Assembly (NCBI GenBank): GCA_013433145.1
Contig: CM024187.1
Span: forward strand, 8,273,326-8,337,325
DNA length: 64,000 bases
Direction: 5' to 3'
Source: Ascaris suum
Lineage: Eukaryota > Nematoda > Chromadorea > Rhabditida > Ascarididae
Shown here in pieces: positions 1 to 25,800 of the stretch (positions are counted from its first letter, which is position 1; the number at the start of each line of letters is the position of its first letter). A model generated the notes under the pieces. It worked only from the letters and a program-made list of their open reading frames with translations. It was not told the origin of the DNA and made no database searches. The translations under genes were made by a program, and so were the position numbers.

Positions 1-946
1 TAAAAGTTTTACTGAATATTTTTTAATGGAATTCTAAACGTGAAAGAGTTGTTACATCTTCGCAGGTGCATCTTCATTAATGTGCGGGAATGTGTTCAAA
101 TTGCTAAAGGCAGATAATTAATTCTCAAAAAGTGCTGCTTAGAAGTTTTTGTGGAACCAGCTATTCCTACGCTTTTGTTGCTTGAGTGATAGTCTGTCTT
201 GCGATATAATTGGACTATAATAAGCAGCTGTGCATCCGGCTAAATAATAATGGTCATATTACTTTCAAATGACATAACCACATGAGGTATTCCCTCGAAA
301 TTACGGTGAAGTGCTGTCCAAATGTAAGTGGTTCGTCAAGAAAGATGTCAAGATTTCTAGTTACACTGCTGGTATTACATTTCCTACTTGAGTTCCACAT
401 TTTTCATACTGCATTTGCTCACGTGCTGTGTTCTATTTTGTGTGTTTTTTTTTTGAGCTTGCCAACCCGCAGGAATGTGAAGCCTTTCGCCACATGAGGC
501 GTCCAGCGCTCATGCGTCAAGGTCCCTTGATTTTTCGATTGACTATGGGCTGCTAGCTGTCCAGTGCACTTTCCCAGGTCATGTCTTTCATTTGCTGTCG
601 ACCCACATATCTAACTACGGACTACGGAAAAGATTTCGCACTGACTGTGTTTTTTTCCGAGCTATCTTGCAATATTTTAAATGCTCTTGTTGAGTCTTTT
701 ATTAGTATATCCTTCAACCAGGTCTTATATCGATTGATATCTTTTAAATGCTTGGCTCATGCTTGAAAAATTTTTCGACGGTTAATTTTATTTACTATGT
801 ATACCTTGAGAGGTTTTTTTACTCTATGCTATCTACACTAATTTCTTTTCGTGAATGAAAAGTTTCTGATGGTTTCAGCGGCTGCGCTTTTCCAGTCCCA
901 CTGCGATATGATAATGGGTCGCTAAGAGTTAATGAACTTTAGTATG

Positions 947-1132
947 GATGCAAGCTATTAAGGGGGCAAAACCCGTGGCAGAAACGACTGACTGCCAATC
1001 TTTAGAGGATTTGGACCTGCAACTATGTTTGCCCTAGAATGTTTACGTCCAGAGAAAAGTCTTCTCTCCACATCTACCCTTGTTTGGTGGTGACGGTAGC
1101 TCAGCCTTGGAAGGTGTTGCATCTACATCCCT
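947..1132 (+). repeat. Dispersed repeat, copy 1
   Basis: The copy starts with GATGCAAGCTATTA and ends near GGTGTTGCATCTACATCCC. Both ends, plus an internal block reading roughly GCAAAACCCGT..CAGAA.CGAC.GACTGCCA, recur in the same order and orientation at 2221-2416. The middle is diverged by substitutions and small indels. I see no coding capacity or terminal inverted repeats. It is probably a short non-autonomous interspersed element or an old segmental copy. Confidence 0.6.
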
Positions 1133-2220
1133 TTTCCACGTCTACTCTGAAGCTGTACGAAATCATGCTCATGTTTATGTACATCATGTGCGCTCCAAAT
1201 GTCTGTTATCAATAACCCAGGCGTGAAGCGCGAATGCAGTCGTGTCTGAGAGTCGTTAAAATGCGCGCATGGGTTAACCGCCGAAGTGACCTGAATATTG
1301 TGCACTAACAGAATATCACCAGTGCGAAAAATGGCATTTTTTGAGGGCCAATGGCCATTCTCACGACAGGTTTTGCGCTCCGATAATTTGCTCCAAGGAG
1401 AACACAAAAAACTCATGTTGTTTACTTCCATTTTCTATGTGACGTTCCTTCGTGTACTTGCACCTCTGTAGGAGACCATGTTGGATTAGTTTTTCATTCG
1501 TGAAGATATGCTTGTGCAACATGTGTGCATAAGGTCTGCATGCAATCGTTTCCGCAGCACTTCTTCGGTTTATAAAAATATATTCTTTTGAATAGGTAAG
1601 CAGGGGTGGTGGTTTGTGGTATAGTGCGTCCGATTGGATGTTACCCTTTTGAAATATTAAATTTCTTGATTGTGGTCCAATAATTTCAAATTTTTATTGA
1701 GTAGAGAGTCGTGATTTAGAGCAATTTAGCAGAAAGTATATCAACGACGCAAAATTTGACTGTCTTTAATTATCGTCAGAAGGCTCGGATGTCGATGAAT
1801 TGCTCAATTAGGTGCTGAAATATCAGTCTCGGAAGCGAAAATCGCTATGTGCATGTTTTTCGTTTTTCATGCCCTCTGTGCTTCGCGTAGATGTATATCC
1901 ATGTCCGCTGTTGGGACCTCTAAGCATTTATTTTATTAATTTGCACATTTGTTTTTATTCACTGCACTTTGCTTCCTTTCCGTCCGTTGTATTGGCACTT
2001 TTCTTTGTTCCTTATGAATTAGCACTTCACTGCTGCTAACTAGTTTGGTGGGGGGGGGGGGAAGGGGGGGGGGGGGTGGGGAAGTGAAAAGGCAGTTCGG
2101 CACGAGTACAAAATACATCACTCAGCCTATATGAACGGTAAAAAATACATACAAACCAAGACATAACTCCTCCGTGTTTAATGTCAGTAAAATCAAACCA
2201 CTCTCACCCCCCTATCCGCA

Positions 2221-2416
2221 GATGCAAGCTATTAGGGGAGCAAAACCCGTATCAGAAGCGACCGACTGCCAGTCTGCCAGTCTTTCGAAGACACGTCTTT
2301 GCGACTGTTTCCTTTGGAATGTTCAGGTGTGGAGAAAACAGTCTTGTTTACACATTCACCCCATATTTAGCATTGGCAGTGCCCTAATCTTAAAAGGTGT
2401 TGCACCTATATCTCCC
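2221..2416 (+). repeat. Dispersed repeat, copy 2
   Basis: This is the partner of the repeat at 947-1132, in the same orientation, sharing the start GATGCAAGCTATTA and the end GGTGTTGCACCTATATCTCCC. It is slightly longer in the middle because of a short local duplication of CCAGTCTG. A much weaker match to the internal block appears near 40765-40830, which hints at a wider family. Confidence 0.6.
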
Positions 2417-3572
2417 CCTCCTCGCTCCTTCCCACCTCCAAACAAGTCGTATTCCGCCCTTGTATCTTGGAATTTTAATGGATAAATAGAAGCATGGATG
2501 CTAAGAATGTTTGCTGAGCAAGCAGCTGTTCCAGGTGGCCGTTGATCATTGAACTCTAAACACCGCACTCTTGACACCGACAGTTTCGCGTAATCTTTAG
2601 CAATTTCAGGCAGCCGACTTTGGCTGCATCTAACTGACCACTGCCGTATCTTAAAAAATTGCACGTCACTGTTTTTGTTGCGTTTTTGGTGATAGCGCCA
2701 ACCGTGATTATGTTATTTACAAGTTTTTATAGATTGTTTGCTCCAATTTCGGCCAGTCTGACTCCCAGTTGAATTGTTGTACTCACGCGGAGCTGAGAGT
2801 GGGCGATCCTCTCAACTACACTTTCCTCTCATTTCCCCCCCCCCCCTTCCTCCCCCTTTTCTGCTGCCCGAAAAGAAGGACGCATATACGCGGAGGTTGT
2901 GGAGGCTGAGTTTGTAAACGAATTAAATTCACAACAAATTCGTCCATATTATTTCCTGATTGAGAACCAAGGACCCTTTTCATTGTGTTTTCAGAACCTT
3001 CTGAAGCACCTGTAGCTGAAAGTAAAGAGTGAGTTGTCAATTAGAGCTGAGCAAGGACCTTGTGGCAGTAGCTTCGGTGCCTGAAGCTCAACCCATCAAT
3101 CGCAGTAGACCGTTGGTCTAGGATTTCTGTGCTGAGTCCTCACTAGAGATTCATCCTGCCCTGCGTACCCCACCCGAGTTTTATTTCATCGTACGATGAT
3201 CTGCACACAACGTCCGAAAAAATTCCGAAACCGAAGCGAACTTTCTCAAGGTTTCCATGGAGCAGCTGTTTGCTGCCCCATACATATTTGTCGTTTACGC
3301 TGGTTTCTTTTGTAAAAGCGTAATATGCGTACTAGGCTGGGTGGGAAAGTTTTATGATTACTCCTCTAAATCACGTTACCACCGCTCCTATCCAAACGCA
3401 TAACCTTTAACCTAGCTGCCCTGTAGCGAACTTTTGATGCTTTCGGAGCCGCGGTGAAATGTCTGTGAAAATTAATCGAAATGCGTACGGCGTACAATGG
3501 TGGCAACGAAGGGTAGTGCTGCAATTCTCTTAGTGCAGACGTTTTGCCTATATTTGAGGAATTAGCACAAGA

Positions 3573-16372
<12,800 letters not shown>

Positions 16373-19289
16373 AACATGCACATTGCGCCTTTCTGTGATC
16401 TCTCGTTTTTTTTTTGTACAGCGTATTATTTTGCGAATATGCGTTTTTGGTGATTAGCTGTGCTGTGGAACATGTTTTCATTAAATTCTTTGAGGCGTTC
16501 TTAGTTGTTGAATTATTTGGCTCGACCTTTTGACTCAAATGATTCGTTTGGCTCATGCTTGGGTAAGCCGAAAGACGGAAGTGTTTATCGAGCCTGGACA
16601 GGCTGGACCAAGCTAAACTCTAAGCCTTTTCTGTTGCTGATGATTCAAGTGGTGGATACAGGTGATAAGTACAGCATTTTTATTTCTTTTGTGTTACTCA
16701 TCGTTTTGATAGTTGTCGCATTAATCGATCACATTGCCACTTTTGTTCTTCTTCTAAGATTTTCTCAATGAAGTTAATGTTGTGTAGGTTTTTTTCGACG
16801 TTTTTATTGTTGCCTCACTTTTCAGCATTTCAGCAGCATCGACAGTACCATCAATTTACTGTGCTGGGGAAGGGAGGGTCGTAAAAGAGAGGGAGGAGGG
16901 AATAATTTATACTCGCCTATGGGTTGTTGTATTGTGAGGAAAGCGTTCATTGCACTTGATCTACCTTGCTATTGCGTATACTGGAGATATGTTTATTTCG
17001 GAACGAGAGCGCCAAAGTGTTTTTTATTTAGTGCGCAGTCAACTGTATATTTGTTATTGCGTCGTTGTGAATGGTTTAACCGGTTTTAGGCGATGAGAGC
17101 CTTGTACTTGTTTTGTTTCGACTTTTTCTTTCTGTGACGTTTAGGGCGCCTCGCCTTCTATTCGTGCGTTGTTGCGGACGGTTATGCATTCGGGTAGCAA
17201 TTTAATAGCCGTTTAGGCGCCTTTCGAGACGATGCTAAAGGTTATTCCAGAGTATGGAAACGGTCACTAAGGTTGATGAGGGAAATTGGTAGTGGTGGAA
17301 AGAATTGTGGCTAAGTTTGAGAAGCATAACTTCTTCGAGGTTGTTATTTATTAGCGTATTTGTGGGTCATTGGAATCGAGAGGTTATATATCGCTTTCCG
17401 TAGTTTTTCGCTCTTTGCGCCTTAAAAAAATTCCAACTCTTTTCAATGAATCATCGCATCCAGAAGTCTTTCAAAAACTCGGAATTTTGGCTAATAAAGT
17501 TGCTCGAAGCCAACACGCAATTTCTGGAAAGTAGGATAAGGGATTTTCCTACGTATAGTTTTAGTGGCCATTAAAGCGTGATGCGGTGCGGGATCGAAGC
17601 GAGGTCTGTGTTTAAAGGATAACAGTTGCCTGATCGCAAGCGTTTACCTCTGCCTCCTATGGTCGTGATTATCGGATGCGGTGCAATGGCTGATGTCGGT
17701 ACGCGTTAGAGCGGTTCTTGATTGCTAATTTAAATGTAACGCAGTGGCGCTCAAGATTCGCGATATTTTTTTGACGTGTTGTTCGGTTATGAATAAATTT
17801 GCCTTGACGATTTTGAAATCGTCTGCCAAACACGATTCATCTTTCTTTTGTCGTCTACCTGAAGTGCATCCGTTTTAAACGGTTTGCACACGAGTCAGCA
17901 TAGTCATTGCTTCGTTCAGGCGAACCTTTTAATTGGAAGATGTGGGAAAGATACACTTAGGGGAGCCCTCACTTGTTGCCCTGGACGAAGGATGCATTAC
18001 GTACGGTTCAGTTCTTAGCGCAGCATAAAAAAAATGTCGACATCGACATACCAAATAGTGGGTTTTCTGTCGCGTTTGGGAGGGGAATTGCGTGCTGAGG
18101 ACCCGTCTGCATAGAAGCATGCTTTTTCTCGAAAGTTTGTATTCACCGTTGCCTTTCCGTTATACCAGTTTCATTTGCGATTAGGAGTGGAGTAATGTGG
18201 GGCAAAGAAACGTTACTACGTTGATAAGGAATTGGCACCCTTATTCTTGTTTACTGAGGAGTGTTCAATACATTTGTTTCTCAGACTGTTCATTTGTAAC
18301 GTTTTTGTTTAGTATGATTTGGTCATGAAACTAGGGACCTATGGGGAAGGAGTACGGGTCCTTTTTGGAAGCTACCAATGTTTAGGTGACATTTATTAAA
18401 AGGAATATTGGCCTGCGAGTGATTGCAGTGTGTGGCATTAGCTTTTCATCGGAGCCGCAAGTGCTGTTTTTCGAAATTTGAATTGATTGCTGGAATCGTT
18501 CTGTTGTAATGCTTATGATCGGAGGAGGGTCCTACATCCTGCCATGTGCGTGAGGTATCCTGTGGTGCCATTGTTCATGTTTTTCAATGAACGATGTGGC
18601 CTTACATGTGATCAGGCACGGCACAGGTGGTGGGGATTGGCATACGCCCTTGCCTAGAGCCCGAAAACCCAGGCAGACTCGTCTTGCCTAGGGCCATTAT
18701 GCTGAACGTATAGTGTGTCCGGAAAGGATGCTGAACGTTGAGGCGCGCCTAACAGTTGAAATTCTTTAACCTGGGAGCGGGGTATTGATGGTGTGGGCGA
18801 TTGTAAATTTTCGCAAGAAGCAGTACGGCTGAGCGTTTTTTACACGCTCTCTTAAAGTGTGATATCGGAAACCAGAAAAAGAGGGACATATCGGGGTGCG
18901 GTACTCCCAAAATGTACCGGTGTTAGGTAATGAGGTCCTTTGATAACGCTTAGTACGTTTGAATATATCAAATTTGGATTACGCATATCGAGTAGAATGT
19001 TAGGGATTCTGCTGCTTCCCCATTTCGTTCTGTAAACTTTGGCTTATGGTCATAGTTTTATAGCAGTAGATCAAAACTGAGAAATGAGAGTTTAGAGCCT
19101 TCCTATTTAAGTTGCTAAAACAATATGTAAAGATCGAACATTTGAGTTTGGTCTGTATTGAATCCATCCTCGATATTGGGTGGGACCGAGAACAGTGCAT
19201 GGCTATTAACTGGCGTGTGTCAAGACCCCCAGCTGGAGCAGTCGAACGGTGATATTGCTTTTTAGCTGATATTGCAGATCTGGGTTGAG
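16373..19289. other. Intergenic stretch, no gene recognised
   Basis: This lies between the API5-like stop and the myotrophin-like start. An ATTAAA at about 16483 could serve as the API5-like polyadenylation signal. I found no exon matching a known family. The 2.9 kb spacing argues against a close-spaced nematode operon. Confidence 0.5.
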
Positions 19290-22200
19290 ATGCCGAGAGA
19301 CTGTCGTGGATAATCAAGAACGGTGACCTCGAAGCAGTCCAGCGTAATATTGTTAGTTCTCGTCATTGTTTCAGTTGTTCTTCCTATTGTTATGGTCGTT
19401 CTCTAGCACATTTAATCTTTCGGTTGCTTTATTATGCATGCTTGTTTCAGTAGAACTGCAGAGAAGGGACAGGCAGGTAGACTGGGGAAATTCCCTTCAA
19501 TCAAAAACAAAACGAAGATGTTGTGCTATGAAAGTTGCGGATTGGAGGTTATATTTCCAAGTAACGGGAGGAATTGTGAAGAAACTTATTTGCAATTTAT
19601 GGAATATGTGGAACGAATTTTCTTGGTCGAAAAAGATTGCTTTATGAGGTTGGTTCAGTTTTTTTTAGAGTTTGTGAGGGATTTAGTTTTGATCCGTTTA
19701 TTGCCAGTTACATCTGTAGTACTTATTTCCCGACGCTGTTTATAAGTGCGGCTGCTGGGAATGAGCAACGGCGTAAACACTGAGTAAGAAGAGGGTCAAA
19801 GGTCAGGACAGGCTAGACAGCACTTCCACACGCAGTAATTTAGCTATCGTTTATAAGTAAGAGATCTTCTCTTTCTGTGCTGCGTCGAGGTGATGCCGTA
19901 CGCTGTTTGATGCTTATGCACTGTTGTTAGTTTATCCGACTTGTTGGGATGCATCTCATCAGCTGAAGAAGAACATTTACGCATTGCTGGCCCTAGCACT
20001 CTTAGGATTATAGTGTCAACGACCGTATTTATTAACAAGTGCTGGAGAGGGTGCCTATGCAGTGAGCAGAAAGAAAGTAATGATATGAGTAAATACATAA
20101 GTAATGACACAATCGAAATTCAAACCACTGAAATCTTAAACGTATTAAAGTTTGCGTATGAAAATATTTGGGGGGGGGGGGGGGTAGAGAATAGGCTAAA
20201 GAAAAAAATTGTTAAAGGATCGCTAAAGCGTCGTAAAATTTTGTGTTGTGAGGTTCTAGCAGAAAAAAAAAATGCTCAGACGATATGCGAACAGAGCCTT
20301 TCACTCCATCTCCATCTCTTCTTACAAATGCTGTTAGTTGCTCTTACGCTATTCTGTTGAAAGCAAGATGAAATGAGTGGATTCATGGGGATTCCTTCAT
20401 CAAAATTCGTATAGCGTGGATATGAGGTACAGATGGGTTGTCTAAGGGGGAGAGATTGCGTGTGTATCTCCTGAATTGTTATTGTTTATTGCATTTCTAA
20501 CGTTTAGAATGAATCAAATGTAAATAAGATGATTGATGGACGATATAATCCATTATGCGGCCGATTATGGGCACACTGACGTGATCGAGTATCTCATCAA
20601 TAAAGGTGCCGATGTTAATGTTAGTTGTATTCTGCTTTCTTTTTCAAGTGCAGTTCACTTATTAACTTCGATGTGGATTTTTAAGTGGGTCGTGTGATTT
20701 TCTTGTTTTAATAATTCGTGCTGAGGGATGAGTCTCTCTTACCCTTTTTTACATTCGCCTCTCTGTCTGCTTAAATGAAATCGCCTGTGATTAACAAGCA
20801 CTTTTCCTGGTTATGAGCGGCTTTTGATGGTTTGTTTGCCACGGGGGAAATTAATTATGTGAAGATATAGTCAACTGAAACGGTGCATAGAGAAAGACGA
20901 ACGACGGTAAAAAATGGGAGGGAGGAGGTGACATGGGGGGAGGGAAAAATTTAAGGCATTGCTCTTTAATCAGAACGTGCAAAAGACATAAGGTGTGGGA
21001 TATGCTGGACGTGCAACTGAAAGAGGGCAGTGTCGGTACCCGAATAGTGCTGTTCGTTTTTATGGATTCAGTACAGATCGTTGCTTAGTGTTTCCCGAAA
21101 TCTGGTCCATTCGGTTGCATATTGGTATGCATCCGCAGTTTTTTTCGAGTACATTGAAAACCTGAAGTGACCTGATTTATTTGCATTGAGTTTTAAGGGG
21201 AGTTGTTGTTTTTTTTGCAACGCCACAGATGCTCGCAAAAATTGGTTGGCAATGTGCTAAAACATTTTCTTAAGTAGTCTTTTAGCAAAGCTTCATCTTT
21301 GAAGGTTTGGAAACACGTCAGATTCTTTATTCATGCTGAAGAACCCCACGCTACCTTCGTTGACCCTCGCCGAGAACCAAAGGCCTAACAGGAAGTTCGT
21401 TCGAACTTCTGCGCTACTTTTTCGCATATTTCGTTTCCTTTATTTGACTTTTTTCTTTGATGTCTGCGTTTTTTTTTTTATATTGCCTAAAATTTCTGAG
21501 ATGTGGCGGATGTGTCCGTTTGTGTCTTTTTTTCTTCTTCATCTTCCATTTTTTCCTGCTCTCCCTCCCTCCTGTTCCCAGCATTTTTGACAGCGCAAAA
21601 AAACGTACGCAGTGTTTCATAACCACCTTCCTTCTTAACTGCAAATTAAAGTTTCGTGACACACCGTTATTTTCACCACGCTCAAATGTACTGAAGTTAA
21701 TCTGTAGTAATTTTTGCGCACTTCATATGCTCAGCACATAACCTGACGTAATTGTCATTATGCAGGTGTTATTGAGAAAGGATCCGCATCTTTTTTTCCG
21801 GCATTTTATTGTGATTTATATAGAATTTGATGTAGTGAGTGATGTTTGCCACTCCTTAAGTCCGCTAGTTCTAAAATAGTAAAATCTAGCCTCATACTTT
21901 CCTAACCTAGAATTATTCGCATTGACGATGCAGGAAATCCGCTACAGCCACGTCGTCTCTAAATTTTTATTTTTTTTTTGCACAACTTGCATAGTGTAGA
22001 CGGTTGAATACATACAGCGTTTGTTCTCAGAAGTAAGTGCTGCATTTCAGAATCCGTCGATGCCAGTTTCACACATTAAGCTGCATAGTTTTAGTTTTAT
22101 GTGGTTTTAGACAGGCGGTAATTTATGGTTTTTGGGGATGGCATGCGCTTGTTTTATGAGGGGTGCTCAAATACGTCATCTTTTTGTATGCATTGAGCAG

Positions 22201-22877
22201 CTATACCCTTCTGCTTTTAGTTGTTCAAATGTCCGTGGCTGCGATGTTTCCTTGGGGTTGTTTAGTTTAGTGCGATAAGCTTTGATAAAGAGTGCGTTTT
22301 TTGTTTATCCGGGCAACATTCACTCTAAGTTACTCTCGAGCAGGAACTTTTAATTCAGGTGACGGATGTTCATGGCATCACAGCACTTCTTGCAGCCGTT
22401 TTCGAAGGGCACAAGGATGTCGTTGTGCTTCTCCTTTCCAAGGTTTGTGTGCTTCATCATCGTCGTCATCCGCTGTGCCTCTCGTTTTGAATCTCATGCT
22501 CTCCCGTCCTCATATAGCTTAAATTTAGCGAGTGTTGTAATGACGAAGACAGTGCAGTGATGTGCGGTCTAGTGGCTGAAGCGTTTTATTGTCATGTCCA
22601 AGATTCTGATTCAGTCCGTCTTTAACCGCACTTTGAAGAAGTACTTACCATGTGCTGAATGCAAGAGCCGATGTCAGTATGGATGGCAGAGCTGTTCGGA
22701 TTGTATGATAGAAGAAGGTCACATGAAATCAGCTTTGAATAAGATTACTTGTTTGCAGAGTGCAGCGATTGATGGATATGTTTGCAGGGGGCTCGTCGAG
22801 ATACGACGGCACCAGACGGTCGATCTATATTGGATTGTACCTCTGAGGATGATATTAAACAAATACTCGCCAAATAA
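19290..22877 (+). CDS. mtpn: Myotrophin-like ankyrin-repeat protein, 4 exons
   Basis: Myotrophin (V-1) is a small cytosolic ankyrin protein that binds and inhibits actin capping protein. Exons are 19290-19351, 20508-20619, 22359-22442 and 22788-22877; all read joins are phase 0. Exon 1 carries WIIKNGDLEAVQ, matching the family's WALKNGDL start. Exon 2 has NVNKMIDGRYNPL then HYAADYGHTDVIEYLINKG, the first ankyrin repeat. Exon 3 has DVHGITALLAAVFEGHKDVV and LLLSK, the second repeat. Exon 4 gives GARRDTTAPDGRSILD and ends DIKQILAK before TAA. Total is about 117 residues against 118 in vertebrates. Two frame breaks are needed: one base right after the ATG (19293-19296), and loss of one CATTA unit near 20551-20555. 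Start choice rests on the ATG lying one residue short of the expected distance from the conserved Trp. Confidence 0.88.
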
Positions 22878-25800
22878 TTGCAGCATTTGAAAATAACCCT
22901 CACAGTATTTGCTTCTTTTGCCGGTTAAAAGAATTTCTTATCACTTCTTCAGAGCTTTTCGTTTTAGGAACGAATAAGTGGGCTATAGTTTAATCCGTCA
23001 TTGAGCACGTTAAAGTAAAGAACGCTTAGAAAATTAAATGGACTTAGAACCACGAGGTTACGCTAACTTCTAATTTACATGGCTTTGTGACGTTTTGAGA
23101 CATCATTGAAGAACATTTGGTTATTGTCTTCGGAAGTATGTGGACTTAAACGAGGCTGTTGTCATCCAGTAGCGATGGATAAAGAAGCTAACGTTTGCTG
23201 GAAATACTGAAGAAAAGGTTTTGTAAACAAAGAACATGTAATTAAGGAGGATCGGAGAGAGGGAGGAGCGAATCCAGCAAAAGGTTCCTAATATTTAAGT
23301 TCTGAGTCGGTCGCAAAACCGCATTAAAAAAATGCGACCGTGGTCATCACGTAGTAGTGTACTGTCATATGTACTGTCATATGCCACAGCCCACTAGTGT
23401 TAGAATTTGTCAAGAAACTTCTTTTCTCATGTTTATTCGAGGAGTTACCCACCAAAATGTTCATAATTAATTGAAAGTAAGTGATGCGAATTGATGAGTG
23501 ATTTGCAGTTTCGTGCATTTAGCACACCATGGTTTTCGAGTTAAAATTGGCCAAGAGATGAAATCATCTATGTACATAAATGCGTAATGTAAATATGGCG
23601 CATTTTTTATAAAACGCGCAAATAGATTTTCGTTAGGTGCAAGATCATTCTTACTGCGTCATAAAATCGTTAAGTTTGCAGTCGTCGCAATCATAAATTG
23701 TGAGGTAATAGTGCTGTTCATTTCACTTTTTCCACAGTAACTAATACTGTCAAGTTCTCAAATTTTCTTGTATTCATAGCTGAATGTAAGTGATTATTCG
23801 AATGGAACATTCATCTTATAAATGCTGTCCCTAAGTTATGTGGTAATTTGGCGATCGCTGGCTGCTAATTATTTGTGACATTGCCACACTGTTGTGCTTA
23901 GTCGATTCACCGGTGAAGTGTTTTATAGCAACCACTTCTTGCATTGGTTCATTTTTGTATTGTATTATCATTATGGAACTTGAGGGTTTTGACAAGGGAC
24001 AATACGGGAATTCTTTTTGTGGTTCAAATTTCCCCTTCTTGCTGCCCTCCCTCTTAATTTCACGCCACCCGAAGTTCGCTTGCTAATAAAGTCCGCCTCA
24101 TTGCCATCGCATCCATCTTTTCTTCAGGATGTTTCCATTTTTTTTTAGCCAAATGCGTTTCAAGAACATCTCGTAATCGGGAAAAATTTCGACTTTGATG
24201 CTTTATTGCCGGCCCGCATTCCTGCAGCCATTTTCTAGCCAGTTTTTGTCAGGGCCTCTGGTGATGTCCAACATTTGGCAAGTCTTTCTCAACTTTACGG
24301 TCACCCACCATCGGCGACGTGTTTCTGGCTCTTCTGTCTGGCTAAAAATCGTTTAGCCGTGTTCTTTGTACGTGTATACCGCGTATCGGATATCTGCAGA
24401 TGATCGTCGCTACTGGATCCATGTTCGGTGTGTATGGTCGTGCCTACGTCACCGAAGGAGAGTACGGTTTATTGATCAGCAGTCAGATGTAAATAGTTGT
24501 TGTGTGCAATTTTTTGCTGTGATGCATTTTACGAAAAACAAAAAACGCTTAAGGTATCATTATCTTTGTTCTTACTTAGCGCCTGTCTGTTTAGTAGTTT
24601 CTTTTGTGAATCATTCATTAAGCTGTATGAATTCGGCATGACTATGTTTGTGAAAGTGTGCAAGGGAGTTATACTGCTGCTACGTCTTTCATCTTTTCGT
24701 TTCAATCATTTCGCTGGATTATGCACTCTGAAAGTATGCAAGTTGCTGATTTAATTTTCATTTGGCAAGGAGTTATTGTAAGTGCAGGATTGATTTTTTC
24801 GGGTGTAGATGGGAGGAATATGGATTTGCATATCAAAAAATTGGATAGGAGAACGATTGCAGAATTACGCATTGCTGAGTTGTATTTTGTCAGTGTTTCT
24901 ATAACTAGTAGTTCATCGATGGGTTTGCAAAAAAAAAACATATCATGCTAACGAAGATGCGATGCTCCTTCGCCTGTTTCACGTGGTTTTGTTGCACTTT
25001 ACTGCAGATTTCATATACAGCAAACAAAGGAACCCTCTATGAATTCTTATGTTATTGTTGTGCCGAATGGAGCGCTACGGGCGATTTCTTTTTATAGCAT
25101 TGGAAATCAAAACGGGTTGAGAGGTTCTTTCTGGCTAAGCGGGTGATTTTTAGATAGCATATTTTAAGAAGGACGCTGCAATGATTTGTAAGTAACTGTC
25201 CCCACTTTTATCAACGATTCTTTCATGAATTCGTAATGGGCAAGTGATGGCTGCTTACACAAAATGCTTAAAGTCTATCTGCTAAAAAGTGACTAAATAT
25301 TATATTTCCAGTCAGTGGCCTATTGCAAAATTTTAATAAGGGGAAGAGGAAGAATGCTCAAAATGTCTGATGAATCAGAATTTCTTTAAGATGTTCTTGC
25401 CTTGCCGTTTACGTCCTACTCTCTGTTTCTTCGTTCGTTTCATCGCCGTCTTCCTTTCGATGATTTTTCGAATCTCCTGTCTCTCGTTTTCCAGATATTC
25501 AGCATAGGCCAAACCAAAGAAGTATGTCGAAATTCAAAAAGCCTAAAAGTTGTTTCATATTTCAAAGAACTGGGATGGCTCGTGGGCATCTTAGTTTCAT
25601 CACTGTTCAGAGAGCGATCCATTTTTCTTTTCTTATCTTCCATAGGCGACCTCCCGTCCTATCTAGAGAAGGCATTGGGTAGGTAATCTCTCTGAAATCC
25701 TTTTCCCGCCCCTCCCATCACCCCTTCCCATTTTCTAGACCACTTCATTGGTTTGGAAGTGCGGTAATGCTCGTGTTCACTAACAAAGCTGTTTCCGCAG

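Larger units (their letters stand above)
1..3572. other. Upstream non-coding stretch, no gene recognised
   Basis: No exon of a family I know was found on either strand. The stretch holds two copies of a dispersed repeat (947-1132 and 2221-2416), a long G tract near 2049-2081 and a C tract near 2839-2849. Open frames here are short and match nothing I recognise. The promoter of the API5-like gene should lie at the right end, but I could not pick out a defined element. Confidence 0.5.

Noticed and set aside
1123..1431. Minus-strand frame with FRTGDILLVHN, like a retroelement integrase tail
   Set aside because: The likeness is a single short phrase with no supporting motifs on either side.
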